DNA of 53,885 nucleotides from Competibacteraceae bacterium UBA6584 (GCA_002433805.1 DJIW01000043.1:1-53885), one strand, 5' to 3'; counted from the first letter of the stretch, positions 1-9,031 are shown. Notes: a model not told the origin generated them from the sequence alone. Numbers and translations are program-made.

Positions 1-53
1 GGTAAATCCACTTTTTGGCGTTGGTAATAATCAGATAGTGCTTGCAGAATCAT
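1..53 (-). CDS. cas8c: Type I-C Cascade large subunit Cas8c (Csd1), N-terminal fragment cut by window edge
   Basis: On the minus strand an ATG at 53-51 overlaps the cas5 stop (ATGA) and opens a frame reading MILQALSDYYQRQKVDL before the window ends. Cas8c proteins characteristically start with MILQAL-DYY, and cas8c directly follows cas5 in type I-C operons, so both position and sequence agree. Cas8c is the large subunit of the I-C effector complex, involved in PAM recognition. Only about 17 residues are visible, so integrity of the gene cannot be judged. The 4-base overlap indicates translational coupling with cas5. Confidence 0.85.
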   Translation of the reverse strand, partial: MILQALSDYYQRQKVDL

Positions 54-724
54 CGGGCAATCTCCTCGCTATCCCAATCGGGTATCCGCAGGGTGCCGTT
101 CTTCAGCTGAGCGCGGAAAAAACAAGGCGTGGGTTCAGCGCCGCCATACTCCAGGTCATACAGCATCCAGCCCAAATTGCGGGTTTCAGCAATGGGTGCT
201 GGCTCTGGTTCAGCACTATCGACCCAGGCAAACGCCGCTGAAAATTCCCGGCAGCCGAGGTAAGGTTGATTGAAACATTGGCCCTTCTCGGCGCGGCGGC
301 GGAATATGGCGGCATATTTGCCAGGGGTATCGTCCGGGCCGGCGTGGGCGGTTAATTCAAAGCGGGCATGAATCCGATAATCGACCTCCCTCAGCAGTAA
401 TGCGGCCCGCTGTACCCGCTCTTTGGGGTCGTCGGCATACAGCCCCAGCGCGCCCTTGCCTCGCTTCATCGCGGTTTTTACATTGTCAGCCGAGATCACA
501 CTGGCAACCTCGTTGCGTCGCACCGAGGCCCAGCGAATCGGCTTGAGCACATCAATTTGGGTAATGCGCCAAACGATTTGCGGTTTCCAGAAAATCGCCT
601 CCAGCACGCCACGGGCGGCGGAAGGCGTCATCACATCGTAGGAAACCCGCTCGACTTTCATTTCCGGGCGGGTAAAACAGGCGTAATCGCCCCATACTCG
701 TAAACAAACCGAGTTAATCGGCAT
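50..724 (-). CDS. cas5: Type I-C Cas5 (Cas5c/Cas5d), crRNA-processing Cascade subunit
   Basis: The 224-residue product has the Cas5 N-terminal region GDYACFTRPEMKVERVSYD followed by the TPSAARGVLEAIFWKP stretch that is typical of the I-C subfamily. Length fits the family (about 220-240). In type I-C systems, which lack Cas6, Cas5 itself cuts the pre-crRNA repeat and holds the 5' handle; this is family knowledge. It lies 14 bases after cas3 and overlaps cas8c by 4 bases, giving the order cas3-cas5-cas8c of a standard I-C operon. The stretch GGTGGAAGG sits just before the ATG as a Shine-Dalgarno. The rest (cas7, cas4, cas1, cas2, array) should lie left of the window. Confidence 0.95.
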   Translation of the reverse strand: MPINSVCLRVWGDYACFTRPEMKVERVSYDVMTPSAARGVLEAIFWKPQIVWRITQIDVLKPIRWASVRRNEVASVISADNVKTAMKRGKGALGLYADDPKERVQRAALLLREVDYRIHARFELTAHAGPDDTPGKYAAIFRRRAEKGQCFNQPYLGCREFSAAFAWVDSAEPEPAPIAETRNLGWMLYDLEYGGAEPTPCFFRAQLKNGTLRIPDWDSEEIAR

Positions 725-738
725 CCTTCCACCCCCTA

Positions 739-2979
739 TTAGGTAATCAAATCGTCCGGTGCGTAGTGCCCTATTGGCGCGTTATCGACCCGTAAACCGA
801 GCACCGGATCGTAAATCGGCGCAACCTGAACATAGATGCCGGGCTGTTGCTCAGTAATAGTTCCTTCTTTCAGTAGCTGCTGATGAACCCGGCGCGGGAT
901 ATTCACCACGTAGCGCTGCAATTGCCGGAGCAGTTTTCGGTCCAACCCATCGCTGGATCGGGCCAGTTGAGCCAATAACCGTTCGTTATCGCCGTAGCGA
1001 ACAATGACTGGCGCCTGGATTTCCGGGATCAGTTGAAAGCGTTCAGCGGCGGTGCGAAAGCTGAATTCCAACCGCTGGTTGTTCTTAAGTAGCGACAGTA
1101 TTCCTTTCTTATCAAGCTGTTCTGTCCCTTTTTGCCAATACAGCCCTTGGAAATATTCGGTAAATAAGGCAGGAGCTAACGGGTCGATGGGACGCCGTTG
1201 CAACACCTGTCGCCCGGCCTGGCACGCCTGGCGCAAATGACCAGCCGGGGGCTGAGTCGGCGGCACAAACACCACTACCTGTCCCAAAGTGAACAAGCGC
1301 CCTTCACGATTGCAACGTCCCGCCGCCTGCGCGATGGAGTCCAGCCCCGCCAGCGCTCGATAAACCACCGGAAAATCCACATCGACCCCGGCTTCCACCA
1401 ATTGGGTGCTGATAACCCGTAGCGGCGTATTAGGATTTCTTAACCGCTGCTTGATCTCGGCGATGACTTTGGAACGGTGTTGACCGCACATGAGGCCGGA
1501 GAGATGCACGGTATCGGGCGGCAACAAGCCATGCAGAATGCGCGCATCGTCGCGCCGATCCACAATGCACAACACGCGGGGATGGTTTGCCAGTTCGGCA
1601 GCGAGTGTTTCCCACGTTACCGGCTTTAGAAGGTCATCGGGTAGCAGCAATTCCACTCGGCGCAATCCCTCGTGCAGTTCATGCACCGCCGCTGCATCAC
1701 CCATGATTTCACGCACGTCATCCAACCCTTGCAGAGAAAAATCAAAGCCGTGCCGTGAGGAAAGATCTGGCTGCGTAGCGGTGCAAAGCACGAAACTGAC
1801 GCCGTAATAACGGCTCAACTCGCGGATCGTTTTCAGGATAGGAGTCAGAAAATCCGGCGGCAGCAGTTGCGCTTCATCCAGAATCACCACGCTATCGACG
1901 ATGTTGTGCAGCTTGCGAGTGCGGCTGGTGCGATTGGCGAACAGTGACTCGAAAAACTGCACGCTGGTAGTCACGATCAACGGCGCATCCCAATTCTCGC
2001 AGGCCAGCCGACTGCTGGGCGTTTCTTGGTCGGTTTCGAAATTGCTGTGGTGTTCAAGCACGGCGTCCGCGCCGAACACCTTGCGGAACACGTCCGCCGT
2101 CTGCTCGATGATGCTGGTGTAGGGGATGACGTAGAGAATTCGACGCTTGCCGTGCTGGCGGGCGTGACGTAGAGCAAACCCCAGCGAGGCCAGCGTTTTG
2201 CCGCCGCCGGTTGGGACACTCAGCGAAAACAAGCCCGGCGACTGTTCGGCGGCGTTCCGGCAGCGTTCCAGCACCTGCGCCCGTGTCCGATTAACCGGCG
2301 TATCTTCCACTTGACCGGCCAATCTCGCCATATGCGCTTCAAAACGCGGCTCCAGTTCCGCCAGCGTGGGATAGCGACCCCGCCGCGCGGTTTTATCGGG
2401 AGCCATGAAGTGCTCGGTGTCGAGAAAATCAGCATCCACCAAGCAGGAAAACAGCAACCGGATCCACAGCGCATGATCGCGTTCGCCGCCGGGATTCGAG
2501 GTTGGCAACGAGGCGTTGAGGATGTCGGCGGGCGGTGCGGCGGCGAGCGTATCGGCCAACAAATTGGCTTGTTGCAGGCGATTAATCAGACTGGACCCCG
2601 GCGCTTCGGCGCTTTGCCAGTCCGGTAAGCCCGCATGATGTCCGGCGATGAGGTAAGCGAGGATCCTACCCAATCCTTTCATGCGTTCCATGGCGTACAG
2701 TGCGCCCGCCGTCGAGTGATCGACTTTGCCAAGCGATGTTTCGATATGAGCCTCGTAGCCGGACGCACTACGAATGTAGCGTTGAAACGCCTCTCGATAT
2801 TTGCCGAGGTCATGCCAAAGACCGGCCAACTTGGCCCAATCACCTGCGCCAAAGGCGGCAGCGAATGATTCGGCCAAATCCGCCACTCCGCGTAAATGAT
2901 CCTCAAGATGATGGGGCAGCCATTGTCCATTGCTGTCTGGTCGGACGTGAGCGAGAAAAACAGAAGATTTTTCTGACAT
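739..2979 (-). CDS. cas3: Type I-C CRISPR nuclease-helicase Cas3 (HD + SF2 helicase)
   Basis: A 746-residue Cas3 with an N-terminal HD nuclease (WHDLGK, His56-Asp57; a second HH at about 114) and an SF2 helicase: Walker A PTGGGKT (256-262), DEAQ box (368-371), TATQP motif III and QAAGRCNREGR motif VI. It is recruited by Cascade to unwind and degrade target DNA. It is the first gene of the I-C operon; the 116 bp between it and the divergent exonuclease gene at 3096 must hold its promoter. The motifs are complete, so the protein looks functional. Subtype assignment rests on the neighbouring Cas5 and Cas8c rather than on Cas3 itself. Confidence 0.95.
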   Translation of the reverse strand: MSEKSSVFLAHVRPDSNGQWLPHHLEDHLRGVADLAESFAAAFGAGDWAKLAGLWHDLGKYREAFQRYIRSASGYEAHIETSLGKVDHSTAGALYAMERMKGLGRILAYLIAGHHAGLPDWQSAEAPGSSLINRLQQANLLADTLAAAPPADILNASLPTSNPGGERDHALWIRLLFSCLVDADFLDTEHFMAPDKTARRGRYPTLAELEPRFEAHMARLAGQVEDTPVNRTRAQVLERCRNAAEQSPGLFSLSVPTGGGKTLASLGFALRHARQHGKRRILYVIPYTSIIEQTADVFRKVFGADAVLEHHSNFETDQETPSSRLACENWDAPLIVTTSVQFFESLFANRTSRTRKLHNIVDSVVILDEAQLLPPDFLTPILKTIRELSRYYGVSFVLCTATQPDLSSRHGFDFSLQGLDDVREIMGDAAAVHELHEGLRRVELLLPDDLLKPVTWETLAAELANHPRVLCIVDRRDDARILHGLLPPDTVHLSGLMCGQHRSKVIAEIKQRLRNPNTPLRVISTQLVEAGVDVDFPVVYRALAGLDSIAQAAGRCNREGRLFTLGQVVVFVPPTQPPAGHLRQACQAGRQVLQRRPIDPLAPALFTEYFQGLYWQKGTEQLDKKGILSLLKNNQRLEFSFRTAAERFQLIPEIQAPVIVRYGDNERLLAQLARSSDGLDRKLLRQLQRYVVNIPRRVHQQLLKEGTITEQQPGIYVQVAPIYDPVLGLRVDNAPIGHYAPDDLIT

Positions 2980-3095
2980 AGATAATTTCCTGATTGCTAA
3001 CGAAATGTGGAACTGCGATCATAGTATCCGCAGTTAATTTTCTGAATGAAAATAGCCAGTTATTTGACTCTCACCAGCCACGGTAACTCAACGTA

Positions 3096-3929
3096 ATGGC
3101 CAGTCCGCTCCATCTGCTCGTCATCGACCTCGAAACCCGCCCCGATTCGGCGATCCTGCCGGCCGGCCGCGATCCAGAGGCGTTTCCCAAACCGATCCAG
3201 CATCAAATCATCACGCTCGGGTTTTTGTTGGCGCGCATCGAGCGCGACGGACAGAGCGAGCGTTACGTGGTGCGCAAGCTGGGATCGGCCAGCATCGCCG
3301 ACCGGGGAGAACGGGAAATTCTGGCGGGATTCTGGCAGATGGTGGATCGCAACCGGCCCCGTGTGGTGACGTGGAACGGGCGTGGCTTCGACGCCGCCGT
3401 GCTCAAGCAACGCTCGCTGATCCACGGGCTGACCGCCTACAACTGGCATCGCACCGATCCCCGCTTCGGCTACGACTATCGCTTTCAAACCGAATGGCAC
3501 TGCGATTTGATGGACGTGCTGTGCGATTATGGCGCGTCGCCCCGACTGGGATTGGATGAGGCGGCGCAAGCCTTGGGCCTGCCGGGAAAATGGAACGGCC
3601 ACGGCGCCGAGGTGGCGGATTTGGTCGCCGCTGGCGATTACGCCGCCGTCGACCGTTACTGCGAAGGGGACGTGCTGAATACTTACGTCCTTTATCTGCG
3701 CTGGGCGCATTTGAGCACCCGCCTCAGCCCGCGCGGCCACAACGCCAGCGTGCAAGATTTACTGGATTATCTTGAGCGGGGTCGAGAGCCCTATTCCCAT
3801 TGGGGCGAATTCCTCGACCGCTGGCAGGCCAGCGCGCAGCCCTGTCCGCTGTTCGTCAACGAACCACTGGGCCAGCCGGGGCCGCAATTGCCAGAATCGC
3901 ATTTGCGTAGCGAGGATGTGTTGCCGTGA
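3096..3929 (+). CDS. Predicted 3'-5' exonuclease related to PolB proofreading domain (DNA_pol_B_exo2 type)
   Basis: 277 residues of DEDDy-type exonuclease fold without a polymerase domain. Visible motifs: ExoI DLE at Asp11/Glu13, ExoII in WNGRGFD with Asp99, ExoIII YxxxD at Tyr188 and Asp192. This matches the stand-alone family described as predicted PolB-like 3'-5' exonucleases. Substrate and pathway are unknown; DNA repair or RNA trimming are both possible. It is divergent from cas3, so co-regulation is possible, but the family is widespread outside CRISPR loci and I see no reason to call it Cas-associated. The start is ATG; no strong Shine-Dalgarno precedes it. Confidence 0.8.
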   Translation: MASPLHLLVIDLETRPDSAILPAGRDPEAFPKPIQHQIITLGFLLARIERDGQSERYVVRKLGSASIADRGEREILAGFWQMVDRNRPRVVTWNGRGFDAAVLKQRSLIHGLTAYNWHRTDPRFGYDYRFQTEWHCDLMDVLCDYGASPRLGLDEAAQALGLPGKWNGHGAEVADLVAAGDYAAVDRYCEGDVLNTYVLYLRWAHLSTRLSPRGHNASVQDLLDYLERGREPYSHWGEFLDRWQASAQPCPLFVNEPLGQPGPQLPESHLRSEDVLP

Positions 3930-3973
3930 GCAATATCTAATCAACCGATCCAACGTCATGGGGCGGACATACT

Positions 3974-3995
3974 CATTTTGACCCGCGTCAAAATG
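3974..3995. repeat. Perfect 9-bp inverted repeat in the 216-bp gap between exonuclease and metalloprotease genes
   Basis: CATTTTGAC and GTCAAAATG flank a 4-base CCGC loop. It lies 45 bp after the exonuclease stop in the gap 3930-4145, followed by a second GC-rich hairpin (GGGCC-ATCGC-GGCCC, near 4004). No T-tract follows the first hairpin, so it is either a weak terminator or an operator. Nothing else in the gap looks like a gene. Confidence 0.4.
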
Positions 3996-4145
3996 AACCG
4001 AACGGGCCATCGCGGCCCAAAATAACTTCCGGAATGGCTGTCGCCATCCTCCATTCGCGGCGATGGCCTGCGGTGGACGTTGCAAATGGATCTGGCACGG
4101 AGTGTGCTTTTTGCCTCCGCTGTGTGAATCAAAAGAGAACCTGCC

Positions 4146-4952
4146 ATGGCCGCACGCTTCGTGGAGCTCCAACCGCACAATGGATTTGACCGCTTCGCCA
4201 ACCCCAACTGGCAGATGGTGCCGGCTATCGGCTCCAGGACCCTGCTGCTGCAAGGGGTGGGCGATGTCCCCGTCGCCAGCAGCAATCCCCGAATCGCCAC
4301 CGTATCGGTCTCGGAGGTTTTCGGCGTCCGATTCGTCAGAATCAACGGCGTGCGGGCGGGAAGCTGTCAAATTCAAGTCGGCTTGGGGCCGATTTTCGAC
4401 GTTGTTCTGGATGTGTCGGTCAAAAATAAGAAGCGGGTGCGCACCTCGTTTCATTATGTTGATGACGGTCGAGTGCAAAAGACTTCGCGCCTCATCGGCG
4501 ATCTGAACGATATGATCGCGGCCGCCAATCAGATTGTCTTGCCTCAAGCCAATGTCGAACTCACGCGCCACGGCGCCGCGCCGCTGCGGATCGCCCAGAA
4601 CCTGCGGCGGGTGGTGCGTTTTTCCGCGCATCTTTCCGGCGTCGCGGCCCGGCAGCACGAATGGGATATCGTGACCGGCCACGCCGACAGGACCGCCGAC
4701 TTCAACGTGTTCTTCGTCAAGGAATACGAGCAGGATCGGACGCCGCTGCGCGATGATGCCGAAGCCGGCACGCTGGGCGGCAGCTGTATCTTCGAGGACG
4801 ACACCATCGATCCGGCGGGCTTGGTCCTGGCGCACGAACTGGTCCATCATTTGGGCGTCGATCACACCAACAACCAGCGCGATCTGATGTTCGACGGGTC
4901 GCCTAGCGGAATCTTTATCCCCAAGGATCACGCCAACACCGCCAATCCTTGA
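4146..4952 (+). CDS. Putative zinc metalloprotease, compact metzincin type, with N-terminal Ig-like region
   Basis: 268 residues. The first about 95 look like a bacterial Ig-like (Big_2-type) strand-rich domain (VPVASSNPRIATVS is the usual pattern). The C-terminal half ends with HELVHHLGVDH (His230, Glu231, His234, His240), the extended HExxHxxGxxH zinc site of metzincins, followed 6 residues later by RDLMFDG, which fits a Met-turn. No signal peptide or membrane segment is visible, so export by a classical route is not supported. The gene is followed directly by the HEAT-repeat gene (TTGA overlap if the TTG start is used). Family could not be named; protease activity is inferred from the motif only. 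Confidence 0.65.
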   Translation: MAARFVELQPHNGFDRFANPNWQMVPAIGSRTLLLQGVGDVPVASSNPRIATVSVSEVFGVRFVRINGVRAGSCQIQVGLGPIFDVVLDVSVKNKKRVRTSFHYVDDGRVQKTSRLIGDLNDMIAAANQIVLPQANVELTRHGAAPLRIAQNLRRVVRFSAHLSGVAARQHEWDIVTGHADRTADFNVFFVKEYEQDRTPLRDDAEAGTLGGSCIFEDDTIDPAGLVLAHELVHHLGVDHTNNQRDLMFDGSPSGIFIPKDHANTANP

Positions 4953-4960
4953 GCTTAAAA

Positions 4961-5902
4961 ATGCGTTTGGCGTCCTTGTCGGTCCCTTCTTTACCGATCC
5001 GCGCCGCAGCCGCTTTAATGCTGCTGGCGGTTCATTCGATCACTGGGAATTTCGTCATGGCCAAACAGGCGGTCAATCTCGAACAGCGGGTCGAACAGGC
5101 GTTCCGGGCCGCGCGCGACAACGAGTTCGACCGCATCGGCCAATTACCCGCCTTAGGTCCGCGCGTGGCCCCGTTGCTCGCGCCATACCTGCGTGATGAA
5201 CAAGCAGACATCCGGCGCGAGGCGGTCGCGGTGCTCGCCGCGCTCGGTGGCGAATCGGCCAAGCCTTTATTGGTGGAAGCGCTCGGCGATCAAGATGCGG
5301 AGATCCGCGAGCGCGCAGCTCGCGCCCTCTATGTTGCATATCAGCCCAGCGCGTTGGCGCGCGACAAGGCGGTCGGTCCGGCGCTGCGCGCGAGCGTCCT
5401 GGCCGGCAACCCCAGCGCGGCGGGTTTATTGTTGCTGGGCTATTTTCCCGATGCCGAGAACGAGCGGGCGCTACGCGAAGTGGTCGATCAATTTGGCGGG
5501 GAACTCACGAAATTATCGGACAGCGGACCGTCGGTGATGGCGGCGCTGCCGGCGCGGATCGCGCTGTCGCAATTGGGCGACCGCGAGGCGCGCGAGGCGC
5601 TGTTGGGCGTTATTGATGGCGCGAGTTTGGCGGAGGCGGAATTTTTGTTGGCGGCGCTTCGCGATATCGATTCGCCGACTGTGCTGCATGCTCTCAAGAA
5701 AACGCTGGATGACGAACGAGAAATTGCCGGCGGGCTTCCGTCCGGAGCCGGCCCGCGCCGGCGGTTGCGCGATGCCGCCGTCGATGCCTTCGCGCGGCGC
5801 TTGAAGCTGAAAGTCGCTTTCAAACTCCACGACAGCCGCCGCTACAGCGACGAGCAGATCGCCCAAGTGCGGCGGCTGATCGACGCTTCGTTACCGCGTT
5901 AG
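4961..5902 (+). CDS. Exported HEAT-repeat protein
   Basis: About 313 residues from the ATG at 4961; an in-frame TTG at 4949 overlaps the upstream stop and is an alternative start. The N-terminus (basic start, then AAALMLLAVHSITGNFVMA) reads as a signal peptide. The body consists of paired helices with HEAT/PBS-lyase-like repeats, for example DIRREAVAVLAALG and EIRERAARALYVAY about 30 residues apart. HEAT repeats are protein-binding scaffolds; no enzymatic motif is seen. Placement right behind the metalloprotease gene suggests a functional pair (adaptor, inhibitor or substrate), which is inference from linkage only. Confidence 0.7.
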   Translation: MRLASLSVPSLPIRAAAALMLLAVHSITGNFVMAKQAVNLEQRVEQAFRAARDNEFDRIGQLPALGPRVAPLLAPYLRDEQADIRREAVAVLAALGGESAKPLLVEALGDQDAEIRERAARALYVAYQPSALARDKAVGPALRASVLAGNPSAAGLLLLGYFPDAENERALREVVDQFGGELTKLSDSGPSVMAALPARIALSQLGDREAREALLGVIDGASLAEAEFLLAALRDIDSPTVLHALKKTLDDEREIAGGLPSGAGPRRRLRDAAVDAFARRLKLKVAFKLHDSRRYSDEQIAQVRRLIDASLPR

Positions 5903-5952
5903 CTCTTGATAATTTTTGGCTGACGAGGCTTTTAATCTCGATCAAGTATTCT

Positions 5953-6762
5953 TTATCTAGGAGAGTCCGTCTCAATCAGCGCCGCCAGCGCCATTTCAGC
6001 GATTGCCAACACATTTTTGAATTGTTGGTGCTCGCCGAGCAGCCAAGCCGCCGAGAGACCGGCCCAAGCCAAGATCCACTGCAATAAACGACAGCGCTGC
6101 AACCCGGCTGTTTTGCCGACAATCCGCAGGCGCTGCTCGAAACGCCGCGGGTCCTTCGCCATGGTGGAGTCGGGATTGCAAAACAGGTTGGCGTAATCGA
6201 AACCGCGTTCACCGATCAGCCCTTTAGGGTCGATCACCAGCCAACCGCGTTGTCCGAAATGGAGGATATTGCCGTGATGGATATCCCCGTGCAGGGCGAC
6301 AATATCTTCAGGCGCGGCGATTAATTGCCGCGCAGTGGCGGCGCTTTTGAGCAAAATCCCGCCGTGTTTTTCAGCCGCTGGCTCAAGCGCCCGAAACCAG
6401 CGTGAAAGTGGAATGAGTTCCGGTAAAGGTTTTGCTTTGAGCGCGTGAATTTTCGCCACAACCGCGCAAATAATCCGGCTGGCTTCATCATCTCGACCCG
6501 TGTAAACGAGATCGATCAATGAAGTGCTGTCCTCGGCCCGTTCGAGCAACAAGGCATCATCATCGCGGGCAAGAACGCGCGCCGCCCCTTCTCCGTCCCA
6601 CCAAACCATCAGTTGCGCGCCAGATTTTTCCTCTTGTTCGAGGGCGATTTTGAGAATAGCGCGAACTCCATCCCGACGAACGGGAAGGAGCCGACTGCTG
6701 GCGGTGACGATGGGGTCGCCATCTCGCTCCAAGCCCCATCGCGTCAGGTAGTTATCGAACAT
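5953..6762 (-). CDS. APH-fold small-molecule kinase, streptomycin 6-kinase (StrB)-like
   Basis: 269 residues with the aminoglycoside/hydroxyurea kinase pattern: ATP-binding lysine ILK at 36-38, Brenner motif HGDIHHGN (158-165) and metal-binding Asp178 in VIDPKGLIGERGFDYAN, which is typical of the StrB/APH(6) subfamily. Such kinases phosphorylate aminoglycosides or other hydroxylated compounds. Chromosomal members near sugar genes may have a metabolic substrate, so resistance should not be assumed. It lies 38 bp after the GH13 gene on the same strand and may be co-transcribed. Confidence 0.75.
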   Translation of the reverse strand: MFDNYLTRWGLERDGDPIVTASSRLLPVRRDGVRAILKIALEQEEKSGAQLMVWWDGEGAARVLARDDDALLLERAEDSTSLIDLVYTGRDDEASRIICAVVAKIHALKAKPLPELIPLSRWFRALEPAAEKHGGILLKSAATARQLIAAPEDIVALHGDIHHGNILHFGQRGWLVIDPKGLIGERGFDYANLFCNPDSTMAKDPRRFEQRLRIVGKTAGLQRCRLLQWILAWAGLSAAWLLGEHQQFKNVLAIAEMALAALIETDSPR

Positions 6763-6800
6763 CCAAGGCCGGGCATCCTCGGTAAAGGAGTTTCAACCCT

Positions 6801-8975
6801 CTAATGCAAATACGCCCCATCCACCCCAATCTTGCCCGGTCCATCCAGAACGTAAATCCCCGCCGAATTGCCTTGGACATGGAAACCCATCTCGCCGTGG
6901 TGGACGGTGATTTCATTCCCGGTCACCGCATCGCGGTAATGGCCGTTGCGGATGTTGCCGACGCGGATATCCTGGCCGCCGCCGATGGTCAATCCCACCA
7001 CCACGTAGCTTTCGCCGTTGTTGTGATCGCGGACGAAGCTGATGCCGCTGCCCCATTCGTTGACCTGACTCATCGGCCCTTTTTGCAGCGCGGGAATGGC
7101 GCGGCGGATTTGATTGAGCCGCTTGATGTGCTGGTAGAGCGGATGGCTCTGGGTTTGGCCGATGCGCTCATCGGTCAGATGATCGCCGAAATAGGCCCGA
7201 CCGGTGGTGTCCAGCGTATCGTCATTGCCGATCACATCCTGCGGCGCGCCTTTCATGAACTCGATTTCCTCGCCGTAATACAGGCAGGGAATGCCGCGCA
7301 CGGTCCACAGCAGATTGTAGGCCGCCGCCGCCATCCATTGGTCGCCCTTGAAGCGGAAGCGGAAATCGTTGTCGGGGCCGACATCGTGGTTTTGCAGGAA
7401 GGTCACTAGGGTCGAGGGGTTGCCGAAAATCCAGTCCATTTCCAGAACGGCCTTGACGCCGCCGAAACTGCCTCGGCTTAAGTTATCGCGGAAAGTGGAG
7501 AACAGGCCGAAATCCAGCACCGCAAAGCCGGAATCGCCGCCGGAGTTGGGGTCGCGCGAGTCGTGGCCGAGGCGGGTATACCACCAGGGGCGGATAAAGG
7601 ATGGGCCGTTGTCGCCGTGGCCTAGATCGCCAAAGCCGTAGCCTTTGACCAGATTTTCGCCAAACACGAACAAATTCGGCTTGTGCGCCTTCCAGGCGTT
7701 GACGTACTCCAGCAGGTTGTCGCGCTCGACGTGCTTTACCGTATCGATGCGCAGCGCGTCCACCCCCATATCGAGATAGTGGTTAATCGAGCCGATCAGA
7801 TAATCCTTCACATTCTGCCGGTCGGTGGCGAGGTTGATGCAATCACCCGCGATATGCTTGCGTTGCACCGCAGCGCTTTCCCAGTCGCCGCCGCAAATAA
7901 AACCCTCTTGCATGTACCAGTCGGGATCGAGATTGTTGGCGTCGATGCCGAAGAAGCGACCGGGGTTATAGCCGGATTTCGGCACGGTCTCGCCGGTCTT
8001 GGGATCGACCAGCGGCTCTACACCTTCCGGGTCGCGATTGTGACGCTCCTTGTACCAATCGGGCGCGACCGGGTTGTCGATGTCGTCCCGATTCGGCCAG
8101 GCGTAATTGCCGAGGCTACCCTGATACGGCCCGTGGTTGACCCGGCCCTGTTCGGAGCCTTGCGGCACGTAGTATTTGATCGGCAGATGGTCGATGTGCA
8201 CCTTGCCGCGAATGCCGTACTGGCAGGAATGGTTGACCACCACATCCTGAATGATCTTGATGCCGCGCTTGTGGGCTTCGTCGATCAAATTTTGATAAGT
8301 CGCGTCCGGCGATTCCAGGCGGGGGTCGATCCGGGTCCAGTCGTAGGCGTGATAGCCGTGATAATCGAGACCGCTGCGGTTTTCCACCGGTGGGGTGATC
8401 CAGATCGCGGTAAAACCGAGATCGCGGATGTAATCCAGCCGCTGAATCAGGCCCTTAAAGTCGCCGCGCCAGTGCGGGTCTTCCGGTTGGCCGGTTTCGC
8501 GGTTGAATTTCAGGCGGTCGCGACAGAAGAAACTGATGCTGGGATCGCCCTCATAAAAACGGGCGGTCAGCAGAAAATAAATCGTCTCCTCGCGGAAATC
8601 CTGGCCGGTCAGGGTAGCGGGATAGGACATGGAGGCGGTGGGGGCGCGCGAGCCGCCGGAATCGCCGCCCCCTAAATTAAAATTTTCTGATGCGGACTCT
8701 TCTGGATTGTGATCTGACCAGCCGCCCTCAAGGGTGTACCAACCCAGCCGATCCCGTTGCAGATCGGGGGTCTGTCGCCCGTGTCCGTCGTGAAACAGCA
8801 GGCGGGCCGTGGTGACGCCATTGAATTGATAGACGAACCAACCGTTGCTCTCATGCCGCATCAGTGCGCCAGGCCAATCGATAAAAGGGACGGGCGGGCG
8901 AGTGTCCCAGAAATGGATGTGGAGATCCTCGGCCCAGTCGGCGGGTTTTTTGAAATAGACGGTCAAATCAGCCAT
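6801..8975 (-). CDS. GH13 alpha-amylase family enzyme with N-terminal starch-binding-like region
   Basis: 724 residues from the ATG at 8975 (a TTG two codons upstream is a weaker start). Residues 1-90 form a short beta-rich module resembling bacterial starch-binding modules (TVYFKKP-DWAEDLHIHFWD). The GH13 barrel follows: region I DVVVNHS (about 244-250), nucleophile Asp411 in DALRIDTVKH, acid Glu440 in FVFGEN and Asp531 in QNHDVGPDN. All catalytic residues are present. No signal peptide is visible, so the enzyme should act in the cytoplasm on glycogen or imported maltodextrin. The neighbouring sugar importer genes on the same strand fit that. Exact specificity cannot be read off. Confidence 0.85.
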   Translation of the reverse strand: MADLTVYFKKPADWAEDLHIHFWDTRPPVPFIDWPGALMRHESNGWFVYQFNGVTTARLLFHDGHGRQTPDLQRDRLGWYTLEGGWSDHNPEESASENFNLGGGDSGGSRAPTASMSYPATLTGQDFREETIYFLLTARFYEGDPSISFFCRDRLKFNRETGQPEDPHWRGDFKGLIQRLDYIRDLGFTAIWITPPVENRSGLDYHGYHAYDWTRIDPRLESPDATYQNLIDEAHKRGIKIIQDVVVNHSCQYGIRGKVHIDHLPIKYYVPQGSEQGRVNHGPYQGSLGNYAWPNRDDIDNPVAPDWYKERHNRDPEGVEPLVDPKTGETVPKSGYNPGRFFGIDANNLDPDWYMQEGFICGGDWESAAVQRKHIAGDCINLATDRQNVKDYLIGSINHYLDMGVDALRIDTVKHVERDNLLEYVNAWKAHKPNLFVFGENLVKGYGFGDLGHGDNGPSFIRPWWYTRLGHDSRDPNSGGDSGFAVLDFGLFSTFRDNLSRGSFGGVKAVLEMDWIFGNPSTLVTFLQNHDVGPDNDFRFRFKGDQWMAAAAYNLLWTVRGIPCLYYGEEIEFMKGAPQDVIGNDDTLDTTGRAYFGDHLTDERIGQTQSHPLYQHIKRLNQIRRAIPALQKGPMSQVNEWGSGISFVRDHNNGESYVVVGLTIGGGQDIRVGNIRNGHYRDAVTGNEITVHHGEMGFHVQGNSAGIYVLDGPGKIGVDGAYLH

Positions 8976-9031
8976 GAACAAACTTCCAGAGGGTTAAAAA
9001 AACGGACGAAAAGCTTCAAAAGCGCGATCCA

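Noticed and set aside
3096..3929. Exonuclease gene as a CRISPR accessory nuclease
   Set aside because: It is divergent from cas3 and belongs to a widespread stand-alone PolB-exonuclease-like family; adjacency alone is not enough.
5953..6762. Kinase gene as an acquired antibiotic-resistance gene
   Set aside because: There are no mobile-element signs, base composition matches its neighbours, and relatives of StrB with unknown substrates are common in chromosomes.
7683..8675. 330-codon open frame antisense to the GH13 gene
   Set aside because: No domain and Val/Asp/Ile-rich shadow composition; the GH13 motifs are all on the other strand.
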